Assembly: GCF_036013645.1 (NCBI RefSeq)
Contig: NZ_CP107869.1
Span: forward strand, 8,060,001 to 8,124,000
Length of the DNA: 64,000 nt
Reading direction: 5' to 3'
Source of the DNA: Streptomyces sp. NBC_00490
GTDB taxonomy: Bacteria > Actinomycetota > Actinomycetes > Streptomycetales > Streptomycetaceae
In this document: piece by piece, positions 17,186 through 25,628 of the stretch
How positions within the stretch are numbered: the first letter of the stretch is position 1
Layout of the letters: every line of letters starts with the position of its first letter
Program-made: the position numbers and the translations under genes
The notes under the pieces: generated by a model
Database searches by the model: none
The model's input: the letters and a program-made list of their open reading frames with translations, nothing else
Told to the model about the DNA's origin: nothing

Positions 17186-18166
17186 TCAATCGATCGTATA
17201 GATACGTTCGCCCTTATGGTTGTTTACCCATACATCACCGTCACCCCAGATGGTAACTGTGATAGTTCCGTGGTATCGCGTTGAGAGGACCTCGGCACCG
17301 TGGCTCTTGTATTCGTCAGAGGCATCAGTGCTCGGCTTCTTGCCGACTGAACAAATCACTACCTCTGGGGACATAGCATCAACAGCATCCTCGTGATAAC
17401 CCGACTCACGCCCATGGTGCGAAGCTTTTAGGATGTCGCATGAAATGGCATCCTCCCCAGGCTTGTCGAGGACAGACTTCCAAGCAGCCGCCTCCGCATC
17501 ACCCGGCAGGATAACCGTACGACCTGCATATGTCATTTTGATAACGTAGGAGCAGTTGTTGTAGCTCTCACTCGCGGCGCAGAGATCGATAAGATCTTGC
17601 GTCGGCGACAGCACCTCAATTCCGTCGTCGGCCCAATATTGCGCCGTAGCTCCTCTAAGATTCTTCAGCACCTTGTGCTTGCAGTCGTCAGGCCCCATGC
17701 CCGAACCTAGGCATTTGTACACCAACCAATCAAGGTACGAAAACTTGCTGTGTTCAAAATCCGACTCCTCTAGATGCTTATCATGATCGACGTCCCAGAA
17801 GTTTTCGAGGCCAATCTTGTCCTGCCAAAAGAATCGATGCAGGCCACTCATGTGGTCCATGTCAGGGTGGGTCTGAATGTAGCGGAAGACTCTCTTGTCT
17901 GAAAATTTCTCCGCGAAATAGTCCGCTGGATCGACCAGGAGAGATTTATAGTAGTCCTCCCATGTTCGAAACTCGCCTTTAACCAGCTGCGAGCGACGGT
18001 AGCGGAAGTCGTATAGCGACACCCCTTTGCTTTCCGCCAGCGCTTCTTCGTCTGCCTCAGGAAGGCTCTTCGAGTTGTTGATATCAATCATCATCAACCG
18101 GCCTGACGGAAACTCGACGATCGTGCAGTCCCCGTGCCCGACATTGAGAAAATGGATTTTCATCAT
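17186..18166 (-). CDS. MBL-fold metallohydrolase (ComEC-like), first of two
   Basis: A 326-residue metallo-beta-lactamase-fold protein of the ComEC/Rec2-like group. Metal motifs are visible: THPDMDHMSG (HxxxDH around residues 100-105), LPGDAEA for the bridging aspartate and KASHHGRESG for the later histidines. MKIHFLNVGHGDC at the start is the typical first strand. There is no signal peptide or membrane segment, unlike full ComEC, so it is a soluble phosphodiesterase or nuclease-like enzyme. No clear ribosome site was seen before the ATG. GC content is near one half in sampled lines, far below the neighbours, which points to separate acquisition. It follows the membrane-protein gene by 39 bp. 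Confidence 0.82.
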   Translation of the reverse strand: MMKIHFLNVGHGDCTIVEFPSGRLMMIDINNSKSLPEADEEALAESKGVSLYDFRYRRSQLVKGEFRTWEDYYKSLLVDPADYFAEKFSDKRVFRYIQTHPDMDHMSGLHRFFWQDKIGLENFWDVDHDKHLEESDFEHSKFSYLDWLVYKCLGSGMGPDDCKHKVLKNLRGATAQYWADDGIEVLSPTQDLIDLCAASESYNNCSYVIKMTYAGRTVILPGDAEAAAWKSVLDKPGEDAISCDILKASHHGRESGYHEDAVDAMSPEVVICSVGKKPSTDASDEYKSHGAEVLSTRYHGTITVTIWGDGDVWVNNHKGERIYTID

Positions 18167-18205
18167 CGAAAGTCAAACCAGCCTTTCGGAAATTGGGCGA
18201 GACTA

Positions 18206-18961
18206 CTACTCTTGCGAACCTGATCTGGACTCGGCCTTCTCGGCAGCAAGGACAACCGCTGCTTGTAGCAGCTCGTAGGCATACCTCTCCGCTGCATTCT
18301 TCATCCGTACGGGCGAGGGAAGGACCCACCAGATAGCGAGACAGACGACGGTGGCAAGAAGGGCGAGAGAATTCGCGAGCGTTAGCGCAGGCTGATGGTC
18401 GACGTTCGCAAGCCACAACATGTACGCCAAGACGCCGAGCACCACCAGGAGTGCAGCGCTCCGTCCGGTCCAACGGATGCCATAGAGATTTCGATGAAAG
18501 CCGTAGCTTCGGTTCTCGGCGCGTACGATAGGGAACTTTGTTTCATCTCGGGTGAGGCTACGGATCTGCCCTATGGCAACCTCGATTGCCTCATCGGCCT
18601 TCCCGGGGTTCGCCCGCTCGCTACGGGCCGAGGAAAGCTCGATCCCCGTTACAGATGCCACGGCCTTCCGCCAAGTCTCCCGCTGTAGTGAGTTCTGGCC
18701 CTCTTGCCGTAGACGGAGCTTCTGGACGGTCGGGGAGCCGCCCCATGATGCCCAGAGTGATTCTTGAACCTGCCGCCCCTGGTGACGCACCAGTTCAGCC
18801 AGGACGATCGGACCGCCGGCCAGTGACAGCGCGGTGATAACCGATACAATAACCGGAGCCTTGCTGAGACCAAGGACTGCCAGCGCAAGGCTGACTGGAA
18901 GCAGCGCGAGCAGGCCAGGCGCAAGCCGCGCCCGGCGTTCGTAGTCGTCTAGCCACAGCAC
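18206..18961 (-). CDS. Four-helix membrane protein between two MBL-fold genes
   Basis: A 251-residue protein with a hydrophobic pair near residues 13-52, a polar middle of about 115 residues, and a second pair near 170-217. No enzyme motif was recognised. It starts with GTG only 2 bp after the stop of the upstream MBL gene, so the two are cotranscribed and probably coupled. The arrangement suggests a membrane anchor or pore whose activity is linked to the two hydrolases. The family was not identified. Confidence 0.7.
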   Translation of the reverse strand: MLWLDDYERRARLAPGLLALLPVSLALAVLGLSKAPVIVSVITALSLAGGPIVLAELVRHQGRQVQESLWASWGGSPTVQKLRLRQEGQNSLQRETWRKAVASVTGIELSSARSERANPGKADEAIEVAIGQIRSLTRDETKFPIVRAENRSYGFHRNLYGIRWTGRSAALLVVLGVLAYMLWLANVDHQPALTLANSLALLATVVCLAIWWVLPSPVRMKNAAERYAYELLQAAVVLAAEKAESRSGSQE

Positions 18962-18963
18962 GG

Positions 18964-20052
18964 CTACGCGTCCCCGCCTTCCTCTACTTGCGGATGCAGT
19001 GGTAGCGCCATGATTGGGACGTATCCGGCTCGGCTGGGAGCGTCATAGGAGTGATGAATCGTCCGACCTTGTGTGGCGTAGACCGGGTAACCCCGCCGAT
19101 GGAAGGCGTTCGTGGTTTTCTTTGCTGGGTGCTTGTTCTTCTCGTTCTTCTTCGGCGCGGACACGAACGCCTCCCCGAGAACGGTTGTCTCTCCCTTGGT
19201 GCCGAGCAGGCGGTCGAGTAGTGATGGACCGACGTTGCGGCGGCTGCCATGGTGAGGAACCTGCACGAAGTCAAGGCTCCCGGGCTGGAAGCTCTCATCT
19301 TCGAGAACGTCGAGGGCTTGTCCGAGAGCGGGAATGCCAGCATCTCCGGTGAACAACAGCTTCCGGCCGTCCACTTCCAGGAGGCAGATGGCGCTGGTGT
19401 TGTTCTTGGCGGATGTCTCACCATCCTCGCCTAGCGTCTCGGTCCAGAGCGTCTCCGGCACCATTCTGGCGAGCAGATGCCGGATGGTCGCTTCCCAGCT
19501 CTTCTTGGCCTCCTGTGCAGAGTCGGGCTCGACGATCTCAGCCAACAACTCCCGGTAGTAGTCCTCGGTGGGACCGAGAATGCGCAGGACGCCGTCGTCA
19601 CTCGTCCAGTCAAGGAACGGTTCCTCGATGGGGACACCCTGCGCCTTGGCGACTTCTTCAAGGTCGGTTGCGCCCTGAAGTGAATCTCTCAACTCCGTAC
19701 GCAGCGCCCGCGCGTTGAGGGAGAGGATCATCTTGGCTCGCGCCACGTCCGCGGAATGGCTCCAAGGCAGGTGCATGAGGAGCTTCTTGACGGTCATCTG
19801 CTCCAGGACGACCCGCAGCCCGTTGATGTGGTCCCTGTCCGGGTGGGTTGAAACCACAAGATCCACGATCCCGGTTCCGTAGTACTTGCGGATGTGCTCG
19901 ACGAGCGCTTCGCCGTCGTCGAGGTACCCGCCGTCGATCACGATCACGGTCTGCTCTTCGCGTGGACCGTGGAGGTTGCCGTAACGAAGAGCGATGGCAT
20001 CGCCACCGCTCGACTCCTCCCCGACGGGGAGGAAATCTATCTCGTAGCCCAT
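18964..20052 (-). CDS. MBL-fold metallohydrolase (ComEC-like), second of two
   Basis: A 362-residue MBL-fold protein. The metal motif STHPDRDHINGL lies at about 68-79, the bridging aspartate is in LLFTGDAGIPALG, and QVPHHGSRRNVG supplies the later histidines. Compared with its neighbour at 17186 it has a longer C-terminal part containing SAPKKNEKNKHPAKKT, a lysine-rich stretch. Family members cleave phosphodiester bonds in nucleic acids or cyclic nucleotides; the substrate here is not known. It is the first gene of the unit, with a GGAAG site just upstream of ATG. Confidence 0.82.
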   Translation of the reverse strand: MGYEIDFLPVGEESSGGDAIALRYGNLHGPREEQTVIVIDGGYLDDGEALVEHIRKYYGTGIVDLVVSTHPDRDHINGLRVVLEQMTVKKLLMHLPWSHSADVARAKMILSLNARALRTELRDSLQGATDLEEVAKAQGVPIEEPFLDWTSDDGVLRILGPTEDYYRELLAEIVEPDSAQEAKKSWEATIRHLLARMVPETLWTETLGEDGETSAKNNTSAICLLEVDGRKLLFTGDAGIPALGQALDVLEDESFQPGSLDFVQVPHHGSRRNVGPSLLDRLLGTKGETTVLGEAFVSAPKKNEKNKHPAKKTTNAFHRRGYPVYATQGRTIHHSYDAPSRAGYVPIMALPLHPQVEEGGDA

Positions 20053-21591
20053 GATCTTCCTTCAGCCATGGCCCCGCTGGGCGGATCGCACAAGAGTCGG
20101 GCGGCAGGACTTGCGTGCCTTCGCCTAACGGGCAACACACAGTAGCTGACTACTTCGAGATCTAATTACGCTCCGTCAAACTACAAGCCCACAAAAGGAG
20201 TAGACCACCATCCTGACTGACTGAAAGTGATCATTGTCGATCTTTCGCGACCGCCAGTTGTGCGCCCCTGATGTCACGCGAACGCCGTGTCAGGCATGGG
20301 AAACTCCAGACCCGGACGAACTCCGTTCACGCTCGGTGATGGCTTCGTTGCCACATGTATTGGAAGGGTGAGGTCCACGTCCACGGGGTGGCTGCTGCAT
20401 GTGGCGTATAGAAATCAGTCGAAAATTTCAAGGCGAGATTAAACGAGATCAACGCACAACACGTGTCAGAGGGCCACTGCCAACATGAGTTGGCAGTGGC
20501 CCTCTGACTAACTGCTCAGTAGCTGTTGTCGCTCCGATCTTGAGGGGTGTGTGTCGAACGGGAGTCTCGATCGGGTGATCGCAGCTGGTCGCGGGCATGA
20601 AGGGATTAGGGCCTCTTGGTAGTCATCCCGGGCCCTGTCGGTCCCGCCCCGTGGCCGGGAAAATCGGTGCTGGTGCCCGTCCGTAGGACGTCGATCAAGC
20701 TTGGTGCCGAATATGAGCCCGTTTGGTAGTCGGACGCGGGGGCCGAGCGCAGGATTCCAGTGATGTTGCCGCGAGCACGCAAGAGAGCTTCTTTGAACCC
20801 TGTGGTCCCTGATGGGCGGGTGCCGCTACTGGTGCACGTCAGGAAGGGCGGGGCGGGACATGGATGTGATCGAAGAGCGGTGCGGGGGGCGCCGACTTGG
20901 GCAAGACGGATGTCAAGGTATGCATCCGGGTCCCGGGCGCCGGCAAGCGCGCCCGTTGGGGCAGCTCGGCGATCGGGGTGCGGTGCCCACTACAGGGCCC
21001 GGTGCATGATGTGCAGTCCCACGTGGCCAGCGCGAGGCCATCGGTGAGGTGGCTGACGAGGTCGGCGCCCAGGTCCCCACTCTTGCCGCTGGTGACCTCT
21101 GATCGCACTGCTTGCCTTTACGTGCTGTTGCGCTCGGTCGGGATCAGGTTCGGGGTGTTGCGTGAAGGGGATTGAGCATGTCCTGCGGTTCCTGAGTGGT
21201 GGTGAGATGGGGGCGGGAGGATGGGCGGGTGCTGTCCCGGGCCCATGGTCTGACTCATGATATTTCTGACCGAAGTGTCCTGGTGTCACAGTGTCGGCCG
21301 GTGGTCGGGGATGGTGCGTTGTCGGTGTGAGAATTTTAGCGAGACATGGCACTTGCCAACGGTGGTTGGCACTACCTGATGGCCGTCACAGATCAATTGG
21401 TCCTGGGCTGCCGCTTGCGTTGGTTAATCGAAAATGTGCCTTTAAGGTCGCTATTTAGCCCCGAATCAAAGGCTGGCTCCGCATCTCGCGACGTCCGCCG
21501 GATAACCCAGCAGACGCTTGCCTCTCGTCCATGCCTTGCGCTGGTGCGAACTAAATGCCCAGTACTATTGAGGCATGCGGAGTATGGAGAA
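20053..21591. other. Long intergenic region with one strong hairpin
   Basis: About 1.5 kb without a convincing gene. Its first 450 bp are AT-richer and probably hold the promoter of the MBL gene group. A perfect 20-bp-stem hairpin lies at 20465-20508. From about 20600 to 21340 the sequence becomes GC-rich; short open frames there give Pro/Arg-rich translations with no recognised motif and may be decayed coding sequence. Nothing else was identified. Confidence 0.5.
20465..20508. terminator. Perfect 20-bp stem hairpin, terminator-like
   Basis: Arms at 20465-20484 and 20489-20508 are exact reverse complements, with the four-base loop ATGA. No T-run follows on either strand, as is common for actinobacterial terminators. 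It stands about 400 bp upstream of the MBL gene group and 1.1 kb beyond the metallopeptidase stop, so which transcript it would end is unclear. Confidence 0.6.
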
Positions 21592-22824
21592 TCACTCCAG
21601 ACCGAAGGACATTGGGGTGTCCCACGTGACACCTTGACGTTTTTCTTCAGAAGCAAAAGCGATTGCTTCGACCATGCCACCCGGTAGTGCTGCAGATGCG
21701 CGCTTCAGCACATCGATAATTACCTCGAGCGTCATGGCGTTCACATTTTCGAACCCGTATAGGCTTTCATACATTCCTTTTAACTGCTCAAGCCGATATG
21801 CATAAGGGGGGTGGGTGTCATAGGCTGGCCGCATTCCGGTGTGTCGTTCATGCGCCTCATCTAAAGCAGCTGCGGCCATCAGGAAGAAGTTTGCCCCAGC
21901 CAGATCAAAGTCGTAAAGGTAGTCGACCATTACCCCTAAACCGCCTCCCTCACGACCTTGCGGATAATGCCTTCGATGCGCGTAGGTGTGACTCAAAAAG
22001 TAGCCAGTAACGTCCGCTTCGATCTCTAGTTCGTGGTTTCGGCTAAGCGTCGTTACTTCGACCCCTCGAATTTGGGTACTCGCGACACTTACTGCGGATC
22101 CTTCAACTCCTTGAGCCACATGCCCGAACTCGTGGCCGGCGACGAATCTTTCGGCACCGGAAAGCAACGCCGTCCTCGTTAGGCCAACAAGGTCGACAGG
22201 GCCCGGGGTGACAACGGTCGGCGGCTGCTGCACCGGGAGAAGATAGGGAGCCTCAAAGGCAAAAGCAGCCAGAACAGTCGCGAATCGCCGGGTGATGAGC
22301 TCATTTTCCCGCAGCACTTTGTCGACTGCATGCCGATATCCTTCTCGGGGGTCTTCACCTGTCTCGTTCAGTTTGTCGTAGACCGAAGGCGGAACAGCGT
22401 AATGCACCATGAGGGCAATTTTGGCGATACGATTAAGGAAATGCGGAAGTCCCGACGTGAATGCTACGATTACGCGATCATGGCCAGGGGCCCACAACGT
22501 GCATGCATTGCATCCGAATGTCGGCAAGGTGCCGAAAAGCGGCTCGCTGTCAGCGGCATTTATTCCAGCCGAGCGGGCAACCTCGTAAATTTCCAGGAGG
22601 CGCGGCCGTATCATTGCATCAGTGGCTGCATCGTTGCCCGTTGCCACCCTTGAGAGATTTGCGGACAGCTTTCCTCGGATGCTGTCAAGGTCTAAGTCAT
22701 TCCTATGAATGAGATGACGCAAACGGGCCTCAATACGCTCTTCATACTCCTCGGGTGAGAGTGGTTCACTTTCCGGGCTCGACATGGCCCGCTGAAGGAA
22801 CGCTAGGTACTCTTCCGGCGTCAC
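21592..22824 (-). CDS. Zinc metallopeptidase with HEFGH motif
   Basis: A 410-residue protein. Residues about 224-275 form a gluzincin-type active site: AERFVAGHEFGHVAQG (H231, E232, H235) and a downstream NHELEIEADVTGYFLSH that supplies the third ligand (E267 or E269) and the aspartate typical of M48-like peptidases. The flanking sequence is helical. No signal peptide or membrane segment is evident, so it is probably cytoplasmic. It begins with GTG inside the stop of the EACC1-like gene (GTGA overlap), which implies coupled translation and a functional pair. GC content is lower than in the flanks. The protease is presumably an effector controlled by its partner; substrates are unknown. Confidence 0.78.
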   Translation of the reverse strand: MTPEEYLAFLQRAMSSPESEPLSPEEYEERIEARLRHLIHRNDLDLDSIRGKLSANLSRVATGNDAATDAMIRPRLLEIYEVARSAGINAADSEPLFGTLPTFGCNACTLWAPGHDRVIVAFTSGLPHFLNRIAKIALMVHYAVPPSVYDKLNETGEDPREGYRHAVDKVLRENELITRRFATVLAAFAFEAPYLLPVQQPPTVVTPGPVDLVGLTRTALLSGAERFVAGHEFGHVAQGVEGSAVSVASTQIRGVEVTTLSRNHELEIEADVTGYFLSHTYAHRRHYPQGREGGGLGVMVDYLYDFDLAGANFFLMAAAALDEAHERHTGMRPAYDTHPPYAYRLEQLKGMYESLYGFENVNAMTLEVIIDVLKRASAALPGGMVEAIAFASEEKRQGVTWDTPMSFGLE

Positions 22825-23276
22825 GGAATCATCCTTCCGCGCACGACCTCTGCGGTGGCGCCGACCTGATTCACAATGGAGACTATTTCGGTCGCCGTCC
22901 CTCCGGAAGCCACTTCGATGACCGCACTCAAGTCAACGAGATGCCCAGGGTCAGTGACTTGCACCTGTGTGCCGTCGCCGCACACGACGATCGTGCGGCC
23001 TCGTCGCTCTCGGCAATCGTAGGTCACTTCAATCCTTCCCTCCTGGACGTTGACGATCATTAGGCAAGCGAGTTGGCGGCGAAGCCATGCCCAGAGCGAG
23101 GCAATTCCTCCGACCCCAGCGAGTGTCGCGGTCACAATAGTCGGAATGAGCGAAGGATCCATGTTCTTCGGGCCTACTACGGTGACATCAGATGCAGAGT
23201 ATCCGCGCAACTCGTCTTCTAATGCATGCGCGATCCGCTCGTCCGGAATCGCCGCAAGGAATGCAATCTCTGCCAT
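22821..23276 (-). CDS. EACC1-like single-helix protein, partner of metallopeptidase
   Basis: A 151-residue protein. Residues 1-40 form an alpha/beta start (EIAFLAAIPDERIAHALEDE). A hydrophobic helix at about 43-65 follows (IPTIVTATLAGVGGIASLWA), then two short strands with RIEVTYDC and GDGTQVQVTDP. This layout resembles EACC1 (effector-associated constant component 1), small proteins that accompany variable effectors in actinobacterial NTP-dependent conflict systems. The ATG at 23276 is preferred over an upstream GTG because AGGGG lies just before it. The 4-bp overlap with the peptidase gene fits the constant-component plus effector arrangement. The family assignment is from pattern only. Confidence 0.62.
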   Translation of the reverse strand: MAEIAFLAAIPDERIAHALEDELRGYSASDVTVVGPKNMDPSLIPTIVTATLAGVGGIASLWAWLRRQLACLMIVNVQEGRIEVTYDCRERRGRTIVVCGDGTQVQVTDPGHLVDLSAVIEVASGGTATEIVSIVNQVGATAEVVRGRMIP

Positions 23277-23637
23277 GCTGCCCCTATTCGGCCGTGGGCC
23301 CACCACTATACTCACTTAGCCGTAGGCTAGATACTAGGAGGCTAGCCTTTCCGTCAACTGTCTCATGCTGATTTGGTGTGACACGGGACGCTTCCTGGAA
23401 GGAATGCGTCTGCTGATGATGGTGAGGCCGGAGGGAATACCAAAAAGTCACAACCTGTCGTTTCAGGGCCAACAGTTTCGGCATCATTCTTACGAATACC
23501 CCATGATCTAGAAGCTCAGCGGGAACCGGCACCGCTTCTGTGTCACCGCTCGGTGGCTTGACCTTGTCCGGCGTTCTTCAGGTCCAGGGACTGGCCTCGT
23601 TGGACGGGGTCTCGCCGTGGTCGATGATGGGGGTCAG
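23277..23637. other. Intergenic region upstream of EACC1-like gene
   Basis: About 360 bp. A minus-strand frame (23284-23532) is open but unlike any recognised protein and was not accepted. The last 60 bp give protein-like sequence when the amber stop of the neighbouring gene is ignored. The region probably contains the promoter for the EACC1-like and metallopeptidase pair. Confidence 0.4.
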
Positions 23638-24141
23638 CTAGGCGGCGTACTCGTGGAGCGCCGTGATCAGCATGTTGTCGGTGGGCCTTGTAGCGCCGTG
23701 TCGCATGCGGGCCCAGACCGCGGCGACGCTCATCTGCCATTTCTTCTGGGTCTGCGGGTCTTGTTGATCGCAGATGGGGGTCGGTGCGAAGAAGTGCTCA
23801 CTCTGGGTCACGAGAGCCCAGAGGATGACGGATCCGATGTTCCTCTTGCGGTCGGTGAGGTCTTTGGGGAAGCCCCCCGCCTGGGCGTGTCCCCCGCCTG
23901 GAACGGCGATTCTGGCCTTGATCTCTTGCCATGGCTGGGGACCGATGCACCAGTTCGCCAGGACCTTCCGTCGCCTTTCGTAGTCGATGAGGTCCTCTCG
24001 GGCGTCGAGTTCGGCTGCAAGATTACGGATGGCAGCCTCAAATTCGAGAGGGTCCGGGCGGTTTCTGGCCCATCGGTGAACGCGTTTAGGACTGTCGGCG
24101 ATCCTGGCTGCGATAGCGGGGTCGCCGAGATAGAGACCCAT
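23638..24141 (-). CDS. Hypothetical protein, possibly truncated at both ends
   Basis: About 167 residues, reading GDPAIAARIADSPKRVHRWA near the start and LWALVTQSEHFFAPTPICD later; the composition is that of a genuine protein but no family was recognised. The ATG at 24141 lies where an oppositely oriented nuclease fragment begins, so the natural N-terminus may have been lost at this junction. The stop is TAG at 23638; beyond it the frame continues with plausible residues (LTPIIDHGETPSNEASPWT) to a TGA, so the amber may be a premature stop. It may be an inactive remnant. Confidence 0.5.
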   Translation of the reverse strand: MGLYLGDPAIAARIADSPKRVHRWARNRPDPLEFEAAIRNLAAELDAREDLIDYERRRKVLANWCIGPQPWQEIKARIAVPGGGHAQAGGFPKDLTDRKRNIGSVILWALVTQSEHFFAPTPICDQQDPQTQKKWQMSVAAVWARMRHGATRPTDNMLITALHEYAA

Positions 24142-24144
24142 CCG

Positions 24145-24686
24145 GTCGGCGGCTTTCTCGTCCGGCGCAACGCCGGCGCAGCCGGACCGCGGCAGACCGA
24201 CCTCGTCGCCGGCTACGACAACACCTGGTACATCATCGAGGCCAAGTGGGAGCAACACCCCGTCGGCACGAACGTCGTCGATGACGTCAGAATCCCGGTG
24301 GAGGGGGTCGGCCAAGGCCCGATCGGCGTGACCTGCTTCAACGACGCCGCTGTCAAACGGTTTTCCAATACCGGGACCGGCAGGTCGTCCCTCCTCATCG
24401 GCGAGAAGGAGCTACTGCAGGCTCTCCAATCCCCAGAGCTCCTCGCCAATCTCCTGAAGAGAAGCGGGACCAGCTTGTCGCCCATGGACGTGTGCACCTC
24501 GGTTCGGACACCACGAGAAAGACTCGACGGCGTTCGACCGACGACCTTCCGGAGTCGAGCTTCAGCCTGCTCAGCGGAGACCAGGCACCACTGCCGTACC
24601 TCGCGGCCGAGGATGGCTTCTCCGGAGGCCCTCCAGATGCGGTTGGATGCACCCACCCTTTGTGGCGCTGCCCAGCAGTGCTGTAA
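24145..24686 (+). pseudogene. Remnant of Mrr-like restriction endonuclease domain
   Basis: The plus strand from about 24145 encodes PRQTDLVAGYDNTWYIIEAK, the D...ExK signature of an Mrr-like PD-(D/E)XK nuclease, followed by DDVRIPVEG and SLLIGEKELLQALQSPELL, all typical of that domain. There is no start codon or N-terminal region, because the opposite-strand gene begins at the same point. Near 24490 the frame appears to shift and protein-like sequence continues to a stop at about 24686. It is a truncated, probably frameshifted fragment. Confidence 0.55.
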
Positions 24687-24773
24687 GGCCGGCGGTCGGG
24701 CCAACGAGAGTGAGTCGGTATCAGAGGCGTCGCTGATACTCGGATGCTTTATCAGGGGTGAGAGGGACTCGGT

Positions 24774-25214
24774 GTGAAGAAGTTGCGGGACGGCATAACC
24801 TGCCTACTGCCTGACGTGGTCAAGGCGGAGATTGAACCAGAGAGCTGTCCGATCTGGTTGCGGCGGCCAGGGCGGACCGAGTGCGTCGGCATGTGGGGGA
24901 CTGTCGCGGCCATCTACGGCGCGCTCACTGGGCTGGTCCTGCCGGAGCAGGCCCCTTCTCGCGAGCGGCGGAGCCTGGACGTCCTGCTGACCTACGAGAA
25001 CGGGCAGCAGCAGATCCTGGAGGTTGACGAGAAGCAGCACTTCACCGCAGCCCGCGCTCTGACGCTGGAGTACTACCCGGCAGGCGTGAAGCTCGGCTTC
25101 GACGCTTCTCGATGGTTGGCCCGCTCGCAGGCTCTGACCGGGCGTGAAGCCGGCGGCGGCTTCGGCAAGTCAAAGCCGCCGTTGTTCCCTGGCGAGGGTC
25201 TCGCCTCTGAGTGA
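24774..25214 (+). CDS. PD-(D/E)XK-type nuclease-like protein, C-terminally truncated
   Basis: 146 residues with a nuclease-like core: SLDVLLTYENGQQQILEVDE carries the aspartate (D69), and LEVDEKQHF supplies an acidic-x-K motif (E83 to K87). The end reads KPPLFPGEGLASE and then stops; relatives of this layout usually continue past a PLFPG.GGRHRQRAFRD-like stretch, so the last part seems lost to a frameshift or deletion. The GTG start at 24774 follows a GAGGGA ribosome-like site. It sits among other nuclease fragments. Whether the shortened product is active is doubtful. Confidence 0.5.
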   Translation: MKKLRDGITCLLPDVVKAEIEPESCPIWLRRPGRTECVGMWGTVAAIYGALTGLVLPEQAPSRERRSLDVLLTYENGQQQILEVDEKQHFTAARALTLEYYPAGVKLGFDASRWLARSQALTGREAGGGFGKSKPPLFPGEGLASE

Positions 25215-25312
25215 GACGGCGCGGCGGCCCCCGCCGTTCAATGGCAGAAGCGAAGCGCCTGGCCGGCTCATCTGCCGGCCGGCGCACTGCTGGCGCCTTT
25301 GAGGCGACGGAG

Positions 25313-25334
25313 CCCGCCGGAAAACTCCGGCGGG
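25313..25334. terminator. Hairpin between convergent genes
   Basis: The 8-bp arms CCCGCCGG (25313-25320) and CCGGCGGG (25327-25334) enclose the loop AAAACT. It lies between the convergent ends of the nuclease-like gene (25214) and the excisionase-like gene (25353) and could terminate transcription from both sides. Confidence 0.5.
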
Positions 25335-25352
25335 GCGTCTGCGCACGGCGGG

Positions 25353-25628
25353 CTACGACGGCGTGCAGTGTCCGGCGAGGGCACCGTTGTACTCCGGCTC
25401 TCCGCTTTCCAGGACGCGGAGCAAGGATGCGGTGACGACACGTGTCGTACGGCCGATGCGTAGCACGCGGCACGGGAACTCCCCGCGACGCACCAGGTCG
25501 TAACCCTTCGCCCGAGAGAACCCCAACGCCCTGGAGGCGTCTTCCACGCTCCCCGTTCCGTCCCAGGTGGCGCGGATGTGCGTGGGGCTGTAACGGGTGC
25601 CGTGCACCTCATTGGTCTGTCCGTGCAA
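25353..25628 (-). CDS. Excisionase-like HTH protein
   Basis: About 91 residues with a winged-helix/HTH_17 layout: VEDASRALGFSRAKGYDLVR, then RGEFPCRVLRIGRTTRVV and a helix ending LLRVLESGE. Such proteins serve as excisionases (AlpA or Xis type) of integrative elements or as small regulators. A TTG at 25628 is proposed as start because GGAG lies 8 bp upstream; a GTG at 25607 is the alternative. No integrase gene is adjacent, so it may be orphaned from the element that brought in this region. Confidence 0.65.
   Translation of the reverse strand: MHGQTNEVHGTRYSPTHIRATWDGTGSVEDASRALGFSRAKGYDLVRRGEFPCRVLRIGRTTRVVTASLLRVLESGEPEYNGALAGHCTPS

Noticed and set aside
20839..21352. Overlapping minus-strand frames in the gene-poor region
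   Set aside because: Pro/Arg/His-rich translations without motifs; at best decayed coding sequence.
23284..23532. An 82-residue minus-strand frame just upstream of the EACC1-like gene
   Set aside because: It shows no recognised motif and no convincing ribosome site; the region is more likely promoter DNA.
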